NCBI GenBank assembly: GCA_019843655.1
Contig: JACDQD010000105.1
Location: forward strand, 5,456,001 to 5,520,000
Source: Lethocerus indicus
Lineage: Eukaryota; Arthropoda; Insecta; Hemiptera; Belostomatidae
DNA: 64,000 nt
Reading direction: 5' to 3'
The translations under genes were made by a program, and so were the position numbers. Positions 38,201-49,764 of this stretch are shown here, piece after piece (position 1 is the first letter of the stretch; each line of letters starts with the position of its first letter). Below the pieces are notes generated by a model. It was not told the origin of the DNA, did no database searches, and was given only the letters and a program-made list of their open reading frames with translations.

Positions 38201-38435
38201 ACTCCTTGATACAGCCCGTGTGTGTGCTCCAGCGAATGTGGGACGCGGTACCGCTAGAATGATACGCGCCTGTGCGTACGCGTGTCCGCGTTAGTGCGTG
38301 CCAGTGTATAAACGTGTTGCCAAAATCGCGTCCCAGCGCCCGGACGCGTCGCCACCGCACTCTTTTGTGTCGTCCTATACGGAAGCCGACCCCGTGTCCA
38401 CAGTCTCGACCACAGAGGAAAAACTAACAGTAAAA
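38201..38435 (+). promoter_or_regulatory. CpG-rich block upstream of a small frame
   Basis: Dense CpG (GCGTACGCGTGTCCGCG and similar). A TATAAAC motif (38306-38312) lies in a GC-rich setting. No good initiator is visible. It directly precedes the ATG frame at 38436, so a 5' UTR or promoter is possible. Confidence 0.18.
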
Positions 38436-38738
38436 ATGTCAACGCAAACCAAAAACCTAATTGCAATAAAATTCCTTATTGTAATGAAATATACATTCGG
38501 AGTGTATAATCACTACCAGCATTTGTCGATAAACAAATCATCGCAAAATATTTATCGCGCCACTACTATAATCGGTACAGGGCTCTTAAAATTTATAATG
38601 TTTCCTGGAAATGTATTAAAAAAATTGTTATTCATGGTACTGCTAAGGAAAGTAATTGTAGTTCCTAAATTTACGATGAAAGACATTTTGCACAGACTCC
38701 TTTTGAACATTACGTTTATTAACTTCACTTGTCCATAA
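38436..38738 (+). other. Unverified ATG-started frame, 100 codons
   Basis: ATG in a TAAAAATGTC context, reasonable for animal translation starts, running to TAA. The frame is also open upstream to 38298, but from a GTG. The predicted product is basic, with a hydrophobic, Leu/Ile/Val-rich second half that could be a membrane segment. No known family. The switch from a CpG-rich upstream block to an AT-rich frame is gene-like but could be chance. Confidence 0.12.
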
Positions 38739-40490
38739 TATTTGAATTAGTAATTGTAATATGTTGAGCAGTCAAATGCAGCTAGCAAAGCCCGCATATC
38801 TTTGTACGATCCCGTCGCTAATTCGTATGCGGTCACAGGTATAATTTGATGTCCGACTCTTTCCTTTTTGTGGCCGATAACGGTTCATTCGACAGGGCAA
38901 TAAAAATTCCCTCCGCTTTGTGATTAAGAGGGAGGGGAGGGGGAAATAATATTCAGTCAACTTGAAACGGGGCGGGCGTTAGGCTAAAACCCGAATCGCA
39001 CATTCAGAAACACCAAGCTGGTGTACAGACATTCGAACGGAGCTGATTGAATTGAATGAAGCACCACACTATACACGCGTACAGTACTATATTTTTCAAT
39101 CTGGTGGTTTTCGGTGGACTGTGGCACAGGCATTAAGAATTAATGAAATTTCAGGCAACTACTAGAAATTGTAAATTTATGTGCCAGGTACTCCTCCATT
39201 TAAACATTATTCGCGAAGTTCTGAGATTGTCTCAATAAAACAGATAGAACTGGACGATAATACAAAACAAGGATAATAAATTACAGTGAATTCTTGACGG
39301 CGAAAAGAGATTAATAGTTAAAGAAAAAAGTTCAGTTAATTGGGTATAATAAAATAAAATTCTATAACCGCGAAAAGAGTGTAATTACGGGTGCACTGTG
39401 ATGAAGAGTGGTATTAATGATTATTTCTTACAAGCTAAATCGAATCTGCTTGAGCTCCTTTTCTGATCGAACTAAAACAATTTCACCGCTGTGAACATAA
39501 ATCTGAAGGAACCTCTTCCGCGAAGAAAGAACTGGAACAACCGCGATAAATCGAAAACAGTAAATCGGTATCGACATCATTTCCTACTTAAGCCGGGGCA
39601 TTCTCATTAGCAGATCGGGTCTAGGGAGAGTCTTTAGCTTTATAATTTAGTGCTGATTCTATGGTACTATACTGCGCTCGACCCGCACTTAGCAGTAAAA
39701 CTAAGCCTGGGGAAGAGAGCAGATTAAAAGGTCGTAAAATGTTCTTTATCCTATCGCCATTTAAACCGCTGCCTTCGAGACTCGGCTATCGACTTCTTAT
39801 GCGGAACCCATTACCTGACTGCACTCAACAAAATTGGATAGGATAGTCGACTTTCTTCTATAGGAAGATTTATTCTATCAACTAATTATTTTTTAATAAC
39901 ACCGGAGGTTTCTGACATCTGTACAGAATCTATTAGGAACATCAACCTGTTGCATGTGAAAACCATTTTTTACGTGTCCTAATACGTCGCAATGAAACTC
40001 TATTTGAAGTTTGATATGAAGAGAATACCGATTAATCTATTTCGGTTCAATATTTTCATAATAACCACGTTAGGCAAAACCATATGTTAGCGAAAAGTCC
40101 TGAATGTATTTTCCGACAGAGAGTTTAATCGATCGACAATGTGATTCAACAATGGTGGTTGGGTTATGCTGCGGGTCAGAGCACCTATACGCATACCGAA
40201 TTTGTTAAAGAGTAATTAATGTATATAGATATTTAGTCTTAAATAAATTCAAACTAACGAATATAATATCATATCATTGATATCCAGGAATATAATGAAT
40301 GAAGGAATTCAGTTAGAATGAAATCAGACGTATAAACAGTTTAAGGACCAAATTTTCCATTTTAGTTTATATGTTTATATCCAGAAGTAATATTCAGCGA
40401 ATTATTAATTAACGGTAAAATACAATACGCGCTGAAACACGTTCCCGTTTTCAGGACATTTATGAAAACAGTATCATCAACATTATGAGA
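38739..40490. other. Non-coding background
   Basis: AT-rich, with small CpG patches near 38860-39010 and 39570-39790. Nothing recognisable. Confidence 0.55.
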
Positions 40491-40910
40491 AATTAGGAAT
40501 TAATCTCCTAGTGGAAAGATGGTGGAGCCGACAGTGTTGATTCGGTGTGGTCGGAGCGTTGAGAAGGGCGGGTATGCGTACCCCATTGTACCCGGAGGCG
40601 CGCTCGTCTCTAATGCTAGAATAGAGAGGCTCGAAGGGCCCCTTCGCACTGATTAATTCTCGGGTCAAAGACTTCGGTTGGACCCCCCAGACAATATTGG
40701 CCGCGCCACGGGGCAATTTTAACACCTCCTCCGCCGACAATGTCTCGTCGAATGGCGAGCCTCTCTCAATTATATACCATACTGAGGCGGCGGCGGCGGC
40801 GGCGGTGGTGGCCTTAACCTCGAGAGCTGGCCCCCGGGGCCGACCACTACCGGTCCCACTCAAGAATGCCGGAAACTTTCCGGACAACACTGGCCAAGAT
40901 TAAAAATTAC
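40491..40910. other. GC-rich block with (GGC)n
   Basis: (GGC)6(GGT)2GGC at 40786-40812 lies within CpG-rich sequence. The minus-strand 135-codon frame across it opens with GTG and draws its alanine run from the trinucleotide repeat, so I do not call it a gene. Confidence 0.4.
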
Positions 40911-43380
40911 TTTTCATCAATACACTAATTGGCAGTCACCTTTTTTCAAAATCGAAAATCGTTATAAATGCCCATGACGTATGGAGGCTTCTTCCGGATT
41001 AATGTTCTTCGCAATTGTCGAATGTTTTATATTCTTACATTCACAAGAAACATTTCATATTTAATTTATCTAATTTATTGAATTCGATTACTGGGAGAAG
41101 TCGATTAACTGAAAGCTGAAAGAAGAAATTTTTGAATCGTATATACAAAAACTGGCCAGGAGATGGGAAATAGCGGCTGTTTAAAACTTAGGCCCGTGGA
41201 CCCCAGAAATAAGGACAAAGGAGATATTTTCCCAGGATGCCCATCGATGCCCCCCTTCTGCCCGGGGAAAGAAAATGAGACGGCGAAACAAGAAAAAAAT
41301 AAATATTTTTTGGGCCCGAGTATATGCAAAGCAGGAGGAGCCGACCGACAGAGACAGATGGCCTCCAGGAGTTTGTTAGTTCCACAAAACAAAAGACATT
41401 TTATCGCTCTTTCCCCTCTTTTTTCGGCCCGAAATTTTTTATTTTACTTTTTTCTTATCCGAGAGTTTCGTGTGTCCTTCCCGTCACCCCTCGCCACCGT
41501 GTAAATCCGAAACGATTCACTCCAACCGAGAGTAGTTAATGCATCCGACGGGATTATGTCAGACGGCCCCGTTTCACGTTTTTCTTTCTTTGGAACCGAC
41601 CGTCAGTTTATACAAGAATCAGTTAAAACAACGTGCCCGAACATATTCCTCGTTGCAATTATAAACGGGATTAGTAAACATCATTGTAAATTCAGCCGCG
41701 GAAAAACAGAATAATATTTACCATAGTGCGCTCATTATTCGCTTGTAATGTAGACCGACACGGAATGTATACTTTCGTGTGACATACAGTTCGACTTAGT
41801 TCAATGTAATATTTGGCTCAATATATTCGGCATTTATTCACAGTTCACAGAATACAATTTCGAATACTTCATACTACTTCCATATTTACTGTCGTGCTTA
41901 AACTCAAAGGGAAAATCAGGAATTTGTTATACAAAGTAGAGATCTAAAACGAGTCACTGAAAATATAATTGATTTTTGGCTAACCAACTAATCTACCGAA
42001 CGAAATATGAGTGTCTGTAGGCAATATAGAAAGCAAGAGTAATAAATAAGGATGCGGAGGCAATTTGAGGACAGTGTTTTTAAAATGCTTGCCTACGGCT
42101 CTCAAGAGTACAAGGACCGGCCCGAGTCGCAGGAATCACCCGTAAAACACTTTCATATTTTGGTTTCAGGTTTCCAAAATTAAAATAATACTTGTTTTTT
42201 CCCCTTTTGTTTCAAAACAGTGCCAAGTTCACAACGACTGGACTCTTGACCTTACGAAAAATAAGACGAAGTTTCAATTTTATTTTAATACTTTTGGCAT
42301 TGAGTGAAAAACATAGGGGGGCCTACACTAAAAATACAAGCCAGGCCTCAGTCGGCCGTGTTTTTTTTTCTTCTTTGCTCCTGCCGCTCTCAGACCGAAA
42401 CAAACGTCACCGTCGCCGAAGACGACGTCTGGTCGACGACCGGGAGGGGGGCGCTGGTCCCCCGCCCCAACCCAAAAAAAAATTTGAGGCGTCCCGAAAC
42501 AAATTCACGACCCGTCCCTTTTCTAAAATCTTACGTACTTTAAAAACGACGACTTAAGAAAATTATGTATTGTATAGGTTCATGGAAATACTTCGTTCTT
42601 TTTGCAAGTGAGGGCAGGTTGGTAGTTAAAGTAAACGGGCATCATAATTTCTTCAAACGACGATTTCTGCATGAGTTAAATAAATTATTAAAGCCCTAAA
42701 GCGCTTATGAAGCGTATAAGCCCCTCCCTCCGTTCTCCGGATTTTTCTTATTTTTTGAATGATTCGTAAACTGTACATATTTGTATTGTTTATGCATACA
42801 CTGATTGTAATAATTAAAAAAAAACTTTGACGGTTACCTTAGAGAAATAAAAGCCGGCAGCCACTCACCTGCAACAAAAGAAAAAATAAAATTACCAACT
42901 GACTATAAAAAAGGAGATTATTATTATTCATTCCAATAATAACAGACGTCGAAACATTTCAAATGGTGGACCGAAAAAACAAATAAGAGTATATAGCCAT
43001 GTAAAATGTCTGCTAATGACAGTTACATAATTGAAATCCTGTCACTTATAAGTTTATGTAATCCCGAAAAGATATAATCTAAAATTAATAATCTAAAGCA
43101 GCTGATTTACAATACGTGACTTTCAATGGAACAGTCCACCGATCGAATTGACAAATTGTTCAAATAATGTATTCCCTTGACTTATCTTAATCGTGAAACA
43201 TTATATGTGCTTTAAATAGAAATCGAAAAAACCGGTCTGTGAATTATAGAATGTGTAATTGTGGGACAGTAGAGAGTAGTAAACAAATTCTGGTTTACAG
43301 CCCTCATCTCAGTTGTTTGGTCTGGCCTTTGACTGCCTCCGGAACACGAATAATTATTACCACTAGGGACCAAATATAGT
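40911..43380. other. Non-coding with two CpG-rich blocks
   Basis: CpG/GC-richer blocks at about 41160-41580 and 42310-42540, the second with CGTC/GACG-rich sequence and a G-run. The frames in them, up to 121 codons, overlap in several phases and match nothing known. The rest is AT-rich. Confidence 0.45.
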
Positions 43381-43790
43381 TGAGGGTGAGAAACAAAACA
43401 TCATGCTGGCGGAGTTAATCTCCAGCCCTTGACGACTAGTCAAAGACTAATTGCCTTCTCAATTGAATGGGATCAACTCTTTTGAATGCGAATCCGCCAA
43501 TCGGAGGGTTTAATACAAATTTATTTGAAAGCCCAGTTTGGAACAACGGTGAATGATGTCCGTCGTCACGATGTATCTTGTAGTTATTATCTATCGGTGG
43601 GAGGCCGGCGTGCGTGGGTTATCTAAATCTCGGAGATGAATGATGACGAGATAACGGAATGTAGGCTGACACGATCCTCGCCATCAGCCCGCCGGGGCAA
43701 TTGAGAGGGTTGCCTTCAACGATAAGGTGAAGGGAGCCAAAACAATGACGTAGCCCCTAATGTATTCGAATTTTTTACACCGCCTAACTG
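43381..43790. promoter_or_regulatory. Enhancer-like mixed block
   Basis: Mixed GC/AT sequence with TCAAAG, ACTAATTG, CCAAT (in GCCAATCGG), GATAAC and GAGATAACGG. These are cores for TCF, homeodomain, NF-Y and GATA factors packed within about 350 bases. No open frame. By-eye motif density is weak evidence. Confidence 0.2.
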
Positions 43791-44035
43791 TATTTAAAGA
43801 CTCGACTGGCAAAAACCCGTTTCGTAGAGCAGATAATTTGGATAAATCATGTGTGCTTGTGTGTGCGACTAATTAAATATATGTGCGATGCAGTAAATCT
43901 GTTGACTATTGAATATCAAATGTGGCAATAAGGGAATGTGAGAGTAATCAGGACCTCAACAAACACCATGTTATCCAACTCTTCAGTACGACACTTGAAA
44001 CTTGTGTCCACAAGTAGGGGAGAGTGTGTGTGTAT

Positions 44036-44082
<47 letters not shown>

Positions 44083-44245
44083 GGTCAAGACCTTCACATT
44101 ATCTTATATGGATGTAATAATCACAAGAAAGAAGCAATAATCAGTTTGTTACTCTGTTGCAGACTAATTAGGATATTATGATTGATTTAACTTATCATTA
44201 AAGTGAATAAGAAATCTCCGAACCGAGAACATGAATGACGCACAC
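43791..44245. other. Non-coding around a TA array
   Basis: A short GT run (44024-44033) precedes the TA array. Otherwise featureless. Confidence 0.55.
44039..44078. repeat. (TA)20 microsatellite
   Basis: Uninterrupted TA run. Confidence 0.97.
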
Positions 44246-44720
44246 GCCTATGTAACGAAGGTGGGGGGTGATATGACTTCGGGGCAAAGAGGGTGAAGAG
44301 GGTCATTATAAGTTATAATTGCCCAAGAACCGCTCCGTCCGGTTTCCTGTAATCCGGGCCCTTCCGTGCATCTCATCGTGGCCACTCCGGGCGACCGCTC
44401 TTCGAAAGGGAAATTGAAAATGGGAAGATAATGAGCGATAAAGGGAGGACGAGCGGGAACCTTCTCTCGGATGGTAGGCGAGAGAGAAAGAGATGATGGT
44501 AGGGGCGGAGTGTGGGCCAAAAGAGAGACGGAGAGAGAGAGAGAGAGAGGGGCAGACACGGGGAGGGGGTGGAGGAGGGGGGACGTCTGAAAATAAAAGT
44601 GGAGCCTTGAGAATGGCGTGAGTGCGAGAAGCGGGAGGGGATGCGCGCGTTGGGGCGCCCGGGCGGGGGGTCGACGCCCCACGGCCCGGGGACACGTGGC
44701 CGCCACCCTCCCACTGTCTT
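44246..44720. other. GC-rich and purine-rich block
   Basis: Purine-dominated on the + strand at 44404-44640, including (GA)n at 44531-44549. It runs into extremely GC-rich sequence (44640-44710). Three long minus-strand frames (up to 152 codons) overlap here. Their Ser/Pro/Leu-rich translations in all phases are signatures of the polypyrimidine strand, not of a gene. Confidence 0.6.
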
Positions 44721-45450
44721 ACCCAACACATTCACCACAATTTCCGGAAAACGTTTTCCCTCTCCTGGTATTAATAGCACTGTGCAAAATTACGCAATTT
44801 ATCAACTACGACAGGGAGGGGGGCTCCACATTATATTTAACGATCATTGAAAGAATGCATAATCCCAGTTATAAAAAAAGGATTATACTTATCCAATTGT
44901 TACCCAGGTTTTGAATTTAAATAACAAAAGCACTGCTGTAACGTTAAAAGCTAACATTATCGCACAAATGAACTGATATAACACCGTTTCTACCCATCCT
45001 CAATAGTAATTACACAACCATGGCGGTACCCTCCTTGATAGCGCAGTACTGATACCACCCATTATTCCGAATACTCACGATACCGCAATAAGTATTTAAA
45101 GTTGTATAATTGCATATGAATTTATCCCAGAAAAATAGTTTTTATAATTGTTTTTACGTCCTTGCACGAATAAAATCTGTATGTTATTTTTCAAGTTTTA
45201 TTTCAGTAATTATTAGTTATGACGAAAACTGAATACAAGGCTCATCACTTTCCTTTAATTTAAGTCCGAGTAAAGAATGTATTTAATGTAACAGCTTTAA
45301 ACGAATATTTGTTAATGGTCCTTGAAATGTTAGCGAACGCAGGTTTAACAAACCTAAAATTTTCATGGCCTGTCGATATTTAATACAATTAAGAAATGAG
45401 TTATATCGGTACGCACAGTAACATGAAACTGAGCAGCGCGGCCACGAGGA
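44721..45450. other. Non-coding, AT-rich
   Basis: Nothing recognisable. Confidence 0.6.
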
Positions 45451-45660
45451 ATAATCGTGTCGTTGCTCTGTGACGTTGGGAGTGAGTCAGTAAGTGAAGG
45501 TCAGTGGGCCCCCGAAACTATTTTTAGGGTATTCGCTAAAAAATCCGGCCGGGTTTATTTTAAAGGGAGACTTTTAATTCGGGGCACCTCCATCCCGCCC
45601 ACTCAACCCCCACGTCTACTTCTCATTACAGTCAGCACATCGACGACGTTTCGACTCAAA
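45451..45660. promoter_or_regulatory. GC-richer block with an AP-1 site
   Basis: TGAGTCA at 45483-45489 is a perfect AP-1 site within AGTGAGTCAGTAAGTGA. The frame across the block (69 codons) is unfamiliar. The block ends at the first of the paired TA arrays. Confidence 0.18.
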
Positions 45661-45673
45661 AATTAGCCGAAAC

Positions 45674-45682
45674 ATATATATG

Positions 45683-45713
<31 letters not shown>

Positions 45714-45718
45714 TATTA

Positions 45719-45760
<42 letters not shown>
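45674..45760. repeat. Compound TA/AT microsatellite
   Basis: An 87-base run of alternating A and T, broken by two TG steps and two phase shifts (near 45706 and 45717). This suggests an older, decaying array. Confidence 0.95.
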
Positions 45761-45765
<5 letters not shown>

Positions 45766-45919
45766 GAATAGAATAATAGTGACGGATAATAATAAGTAAT
45801 AATTGTAACGAGAAAATTATATATACAGGACCCCCTTCCCGAACAGATTTTCTCTGTAGTATCCCTATATTTCCTTACGTAGTGACTGACACAAATTTTA
45901 AATTGTAAACTATTATAGA

Positions 45920-45920
<1 letters not shown>

Positions 45921-45972
<52 letters not shown>
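45921..45972. repeat. (TA)26 microsatellite
   Basis: A perfect TA array about 160 bases after the compound array. Together they generate the Tyr/Ile-repeat frame on the minus strand (45663-46022), which is an artefact. Confidence 0.97.
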
Positions 45973-45977
<5 letters not shown>

Positions 45978-46735
45978 GAGTTGGCTATAGATATTGACAC
46001 TGAAAATAATTAATGAAAACAAACTAAACTCCTATATAATATACTTATACTGGAAATATTCTTAATTATTGTACATGTCCGTACGTTGTCTGTAAAAGTA
46101 AACTAGAAATAACTCAGCCTATAGAAGAACCCCAGATTAGGATTCGTATTCTTAGGGAAGGAAAAAAGAGGAAGAAAATTGAAAGAGAAGTCATGAGTTA
46201 TTTCTGTCATTAGGGGAACACAACTCGTTAGAACTGTTAGTGGAACGTCGACTGTATCTCCTCCACCAGCCGCCTCTACCCTCACACACAATCAAACACA
46301 TACGCACCACAAGCCCTCGCCCTCGCCCACCCCCTCCCCACTGTACGACAGTATATCTTGATGATGTACGAATTAGGCTAATGTTAAGGTCAAGGCCAAT
46401 CAGCCGAGGACTGATGAGAAGGGGGGCGGCGGCAAGGGAAGAGACAGAAAGAGCCGAGGGGGGAGCAAAAAACAGGAAAGGGTTCATTAACACGACGAAT
46501 ATTAGAGTGATAAAGACTGATGCGGGAAATTGAGAAAACGGGAGATTAGGAACAAAGAAGGACATATAAAATGGAGGTAAATTTGTTAAGAATAATAGAA
46601 GTAACTAATAGAGTAAAAAAGTAGAAGTACATAAAATAGAATTTATGACTGTCTTTCTGCGCCTAATTACGCTTAATAATGAACACTAGTAAAGGTTGAT
46701 GTAAATAAGAAGAACAGACCGCTAGTATGTGCTTG
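45973..46735. other. Non-coding with purine runs
   Basis: Purine-rich on the + strand at 46156-46189, 46417-46486 and 46526-46560, with a CA/CCT-rich patch at 46255-46340. Opposing frames are composition-driven. Confidence 0.5.
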
Positions 46736-47310
46736 TCCGGCGTGCTAAGAAAGGCAAATCGGCCAATAACGGAGCAGAGTGGGACAGAACGGGGCGGACG
46801 CAACCTCGGCGGGATGAAAAAAAAATCTTATTTTTTCGAAACAATCGCCGTTCAAACGTCCGTCACCGGTTTCGAAACGGCTCAGCTCACGAGTGGGCCG
46901 AGACCGACCACGAGGGCCGCGGATTATAGGGTTCGGCCATAAGTCGGGACCCCATTATGCGGAAATGAATGGCGATGATATAATCGCTCCTCGCATTGTT
47001 GCTTCCCGCCTCGTTTTGTTTCCCCCGCCGTTCTTCACCCTCCCCCCCAACTCAATCGCGCTCCTCCTTTCTTACGGATTTATTTTGCCGAGATGACGAT
47101 AAAAAGCTACGAGAGGCGCTTGACGGAAGGGTGTCAAGGAAAGCCGATGAACTCTCCCTCCCAGGCAGGTTGAGAAGATATCGCCGGGTTGCGACACCGG
47201 AGTATTTCTCCTGATCGGTATCGGACGTTGACTGAAATGCGGCTCGGAGACTCGCCGAGCTCTTCGTGCTGGTTTCGGATTTGTAGTAAACCCGCTTCGA
47301 CATCCTTCAC
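46736..47310. other. CpG-rich block
   Basis: Dense CpG over more than 500 bases. Many short overlapping frames on both strands, none recognisable. By composition one of the better CpG-island-like blocks of the window. Confidence 0.2.
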
Positions 47311-47690
47311 TCCTTCTCAATACCCGTTCGATACCACTATCCGACAAACCAGTCATCAATGATATTTGACGGCATCGTGTGTAACCGTTGTCTCGATTAT
47401 ATATAAAATTAGATAGCGAATTAGATGGCCTGCGAATTCAGTACGATTCGATTCAATTGCCGTCGAACATTGGCAACAAAATCTAATTTCTCCCAGGTAC
47501 CTTGTTATCGCTCGTGAATAGAGCTCGAACCCTAGGGGGATATTAAACCCGATCCCAGTTTTGAAACCAAAAGACACGACAGCAGAGGAAATCGTGCGTA
47601 AAAGAATTAATGGTCGAAAAGTGTAAATGAGACCCAACCTATACGTCCACACACTCGGGAATGAGATAACGCCTAATTATAATAAACGGG
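47311..47690. other. Non-coding
   Basis: Mixed composition. The minus-strand frame 47356-47652 is unfamiliar. Confidence 0.5.
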
Positions 47691-48150
47691 ACGGAGGTCT
47701 TTCTTTTACCCGGGGGACGTAGAAAGTAGACTGGCCGTTTGCAGCCTCGTAGCGCGGACCCAGTTCTAGCGGGCGGCCGGCCGCAGTTCTCTGAATCGGT
47801 AGAAAATGGGACAGCGGGGTACGTGACGCCGGAAGGGTATACGAATGGATTATGAAGCGGGACGGAGAAATATCGAGAAGAATAGAAAACGGTCGAAAGG
47901 GGAGGGGTGTAGGGAGAACGACGGATAAATTTAAACCGAGAGAAATGGGGAAAAAGGAACAGAACCGTGGATTGAGAGGGCGGAAAGACCGAAAGAGGGG
48001 GAGGGAAAGAGAAAGAGAGTGGAGGGACCGGGTGACACAGAAACAGTGGTCTGTGTCTGGCAGGGTCGTCGACCTCGCACACCTCCGTCACACTCACCCA
48101 AACAACCGATCGGCTCACTTGCCACGGAACAATGCCATAAATTGGACCGC
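47691..48150. other. CpG-rich to polypurine block upstream of a TATA motif
   Basis: CpG-rich at 47690-47850, then purine-dominated on the + strand at about 47850-48029. The 159-codon minus-strand frame here is Ser/Pro/Phe-rich because of the polypyrimidine strand. The block abuts the core-promoter candidate at 48156. Confidence 0.45.
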
Positions 48151-48155
48151 GTAAT

Positions 48156-48189
48156 TATAAATACAGACAGTCGCGCCGTGACTTAGTTC
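48156..48189 (+). promoter_or_regulatory. Core-promoter candidate: TATAAATA plus near-initiator
   Basis: TATAAATA at 48156-48163 is a full-consensus TATA box. TTAGTT at 48183-48188 differs by one base from the arthropod initiator TCAGTT, and places +1 at 48185, 29 bases from the first T of the TATA box. That is close to the usual spacing. CpG- and purine-rich sequence lies upstream. Downstream there is a 7-bp inverted repeat GGTTGCA/TGCAACC (48220-48226, 48244-48250) and a donor-like CAGGTAGAA near 48315. No open frame of note follows, so a first exon or a non-coding transcript would be the product. Confidence 0.35.
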
Positions 48190-49480
48190 CAGAAATATCG
48201 CCAACCAATTTGCTTTGTCGGTTGCATCGCGGATGAGACGGTCTGCAACCAAGGCCGGGCAGGAATGTTTAGTGGGGGGGGGCGTACCCAGACTGATTAT
48301 CGCTTCCTGTTGGAGCAGGTAGAATACCGATAACTTGTTTATTAAATTAATGCATTGTCAAACCATATTATGAGGTGCCCAAAAAGTAATTTCACTAACC
48401 ACCCTTTAATATTTATATATAAAGTAAAACTATATACCTCTCTGATGAACATCGGGTATAGAGCACTCCGTTGTATGCATTATAATATAAAAATGTTTTG
48501 TAAGGCGGTTTTTAAAACTTGTACGAAAGCCCTGTGACCAGTTATTAAATCTATCCATAATTTCTACATAAACACGTAACAGAGCACGAAGATATTGGCT
48601 AACATTTTCCTGAGGAAGGAAGGGTTGGTTAAAGCATAAATTTCCAATTTGAGTTCAATCCTCCTTTTTCGTAGTTCAATGACGTAATGTTACATTTAAA
48701 TTATGTTGATGTATATAATTATTTAAACTATTATTATAACAAACAAATTATTAGAAAGTGGCGTATCAGACTACCTAGTTGATGTTATTCGAGGGACGTA
48801 TTGGTGGTAGTGGGGGTTTCAACTGGACTTGACTATTTCAAATAGACAATTACACACGAGTTATTTAACTATCTCCCAAGTTTCGTTCGAAACCGTGAAC
48901 ACGATAATAACGCATTCAGAGTGCAGACGAGGGGCAACCACCTCGTGGTAGGTGGACGGGCCGTTTCTTAATACGCCCGGGGAATATAGATGTCAAATTA
49001 TTTGTAATTTATAAGTATGTGACGATTCCCCCGCGTTGAAAATTCGTCGCGTATGGTCACGCAGGAATTGAAAAATAACAGAAAACACACGATAAACGCC
49101 GGCCGGTAGCTTCATTTGTACACCGGCCTCACGGCACGAATTTCCGGCAAGAATTGGAGAATATAAGGGCCGATGCCATCCGCTTTTCTCGGAACACCGA
49201 CTTCCGAACCAACCATATCGAAAATGTTAAATCGATAAAATGGGTAAGAATAAATAGGTCGAAACCTGAATGTATTTCAGGATAATAATGCATTCTAACT
49301 TAAAATATCAGGTATGCATATTAATGCGCAATAAACGCAAAATCTAACAAAATAATCCGACACTGGATGGTAGAGTAGATACTTCATTTTGAGGCCGACA
49401 ATTAAAAGCATAAGCATAGAGAGAAGAGGACCGTGTATATTATAGAGATAGAGCTACGGGGCTACTGTATACACTTGTCT
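48190..49480. other. Non-coding
   Basis: A G-run near 48271-48280. CpG-richer sequence at about 48880-49240, with a 6-bp inverted repeat CCACCT/AGGTGG near 48940. No gene recognised. Confidence 0.5.
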
Positions 49481-49487
49481 AGGCCTC

Positions 49488-49495
49488 TATAAAAG
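49488..49495 (+). promoter_or_regulatory. TATA box candidate in a GC-rich setting
   Basis: TATAAAAG, flanked by GGCCTC and GGCCCC, is the classic strong TATA-box form with GC-rich borders. At the expected start (about 49517) the sequence is GTCCATGA, only a partial initiator. A short ATG frame begins 76 bases downstream of the box. Confidence 0.35.
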
Positions 49496-49563
49496 GGCCC
49501 CATTGTGTAGTCGTCCATGAAAGGAGCCACTAATTGAGAGAGCTGCCCCATGATAAAACGTCC

Positions 49564-49764
49564 ATGAATCAGCTCGCCGCCATCAAACTAATTACATCCC
49601 CAGTATACATCTACCGACGGACCTCCTTTCGACTCGACTCTCCACTCCGGGAGGTTTCGTTCGGGTTGAAAGCGTATCGAAATTTCAAGGCGTCCAGTAA
49701 TCCCAGCTGTTGGCGAATTCAGACAACTTATCCCGATATAAAACTTAATTTCAACAACCAATAA
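49564..49764 (+). other. Unverified small frame, 66 codons, downstream of a TATA motif
   Basis: ATG in a GTCCATGAA context to TAA. The predicted product is basic, with no signal peptide, membrane segment or domain that I recognise. The frame extends upstream without an ATG to about 49534. Interest comes only from its place just after TATAAAAG at 49488. An upstream ATG (49517) would give only five codons. Confidence 0.13.

Noticed and set aside
40483..40890. 135-codon minus-strand frame with an alanine run
   Set aside because: It starts at GTG, and the alanine run comes from the (GGC)n repeat; no domain recognised.
44248..44780. Three overlapping minus-strand frames of 135-152 codons
   Set aside because: They lie on the pyrimidine strand of a purine tract; all three phases stay open and read Ser/Pro/Leu-rich, which is a composition effect.
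45663..46022. 119-codon frame rich in Tyr and Ile
   Set aside because: It is a direct translation of TA dinucleotide arrays.
47639..48118. 159-codon minus-strand frame, the longest in the window
   Set aside because: It spans CpG-rich and polypurine sequence where stop codons are rare, and the translation is low-complexity with no domain.
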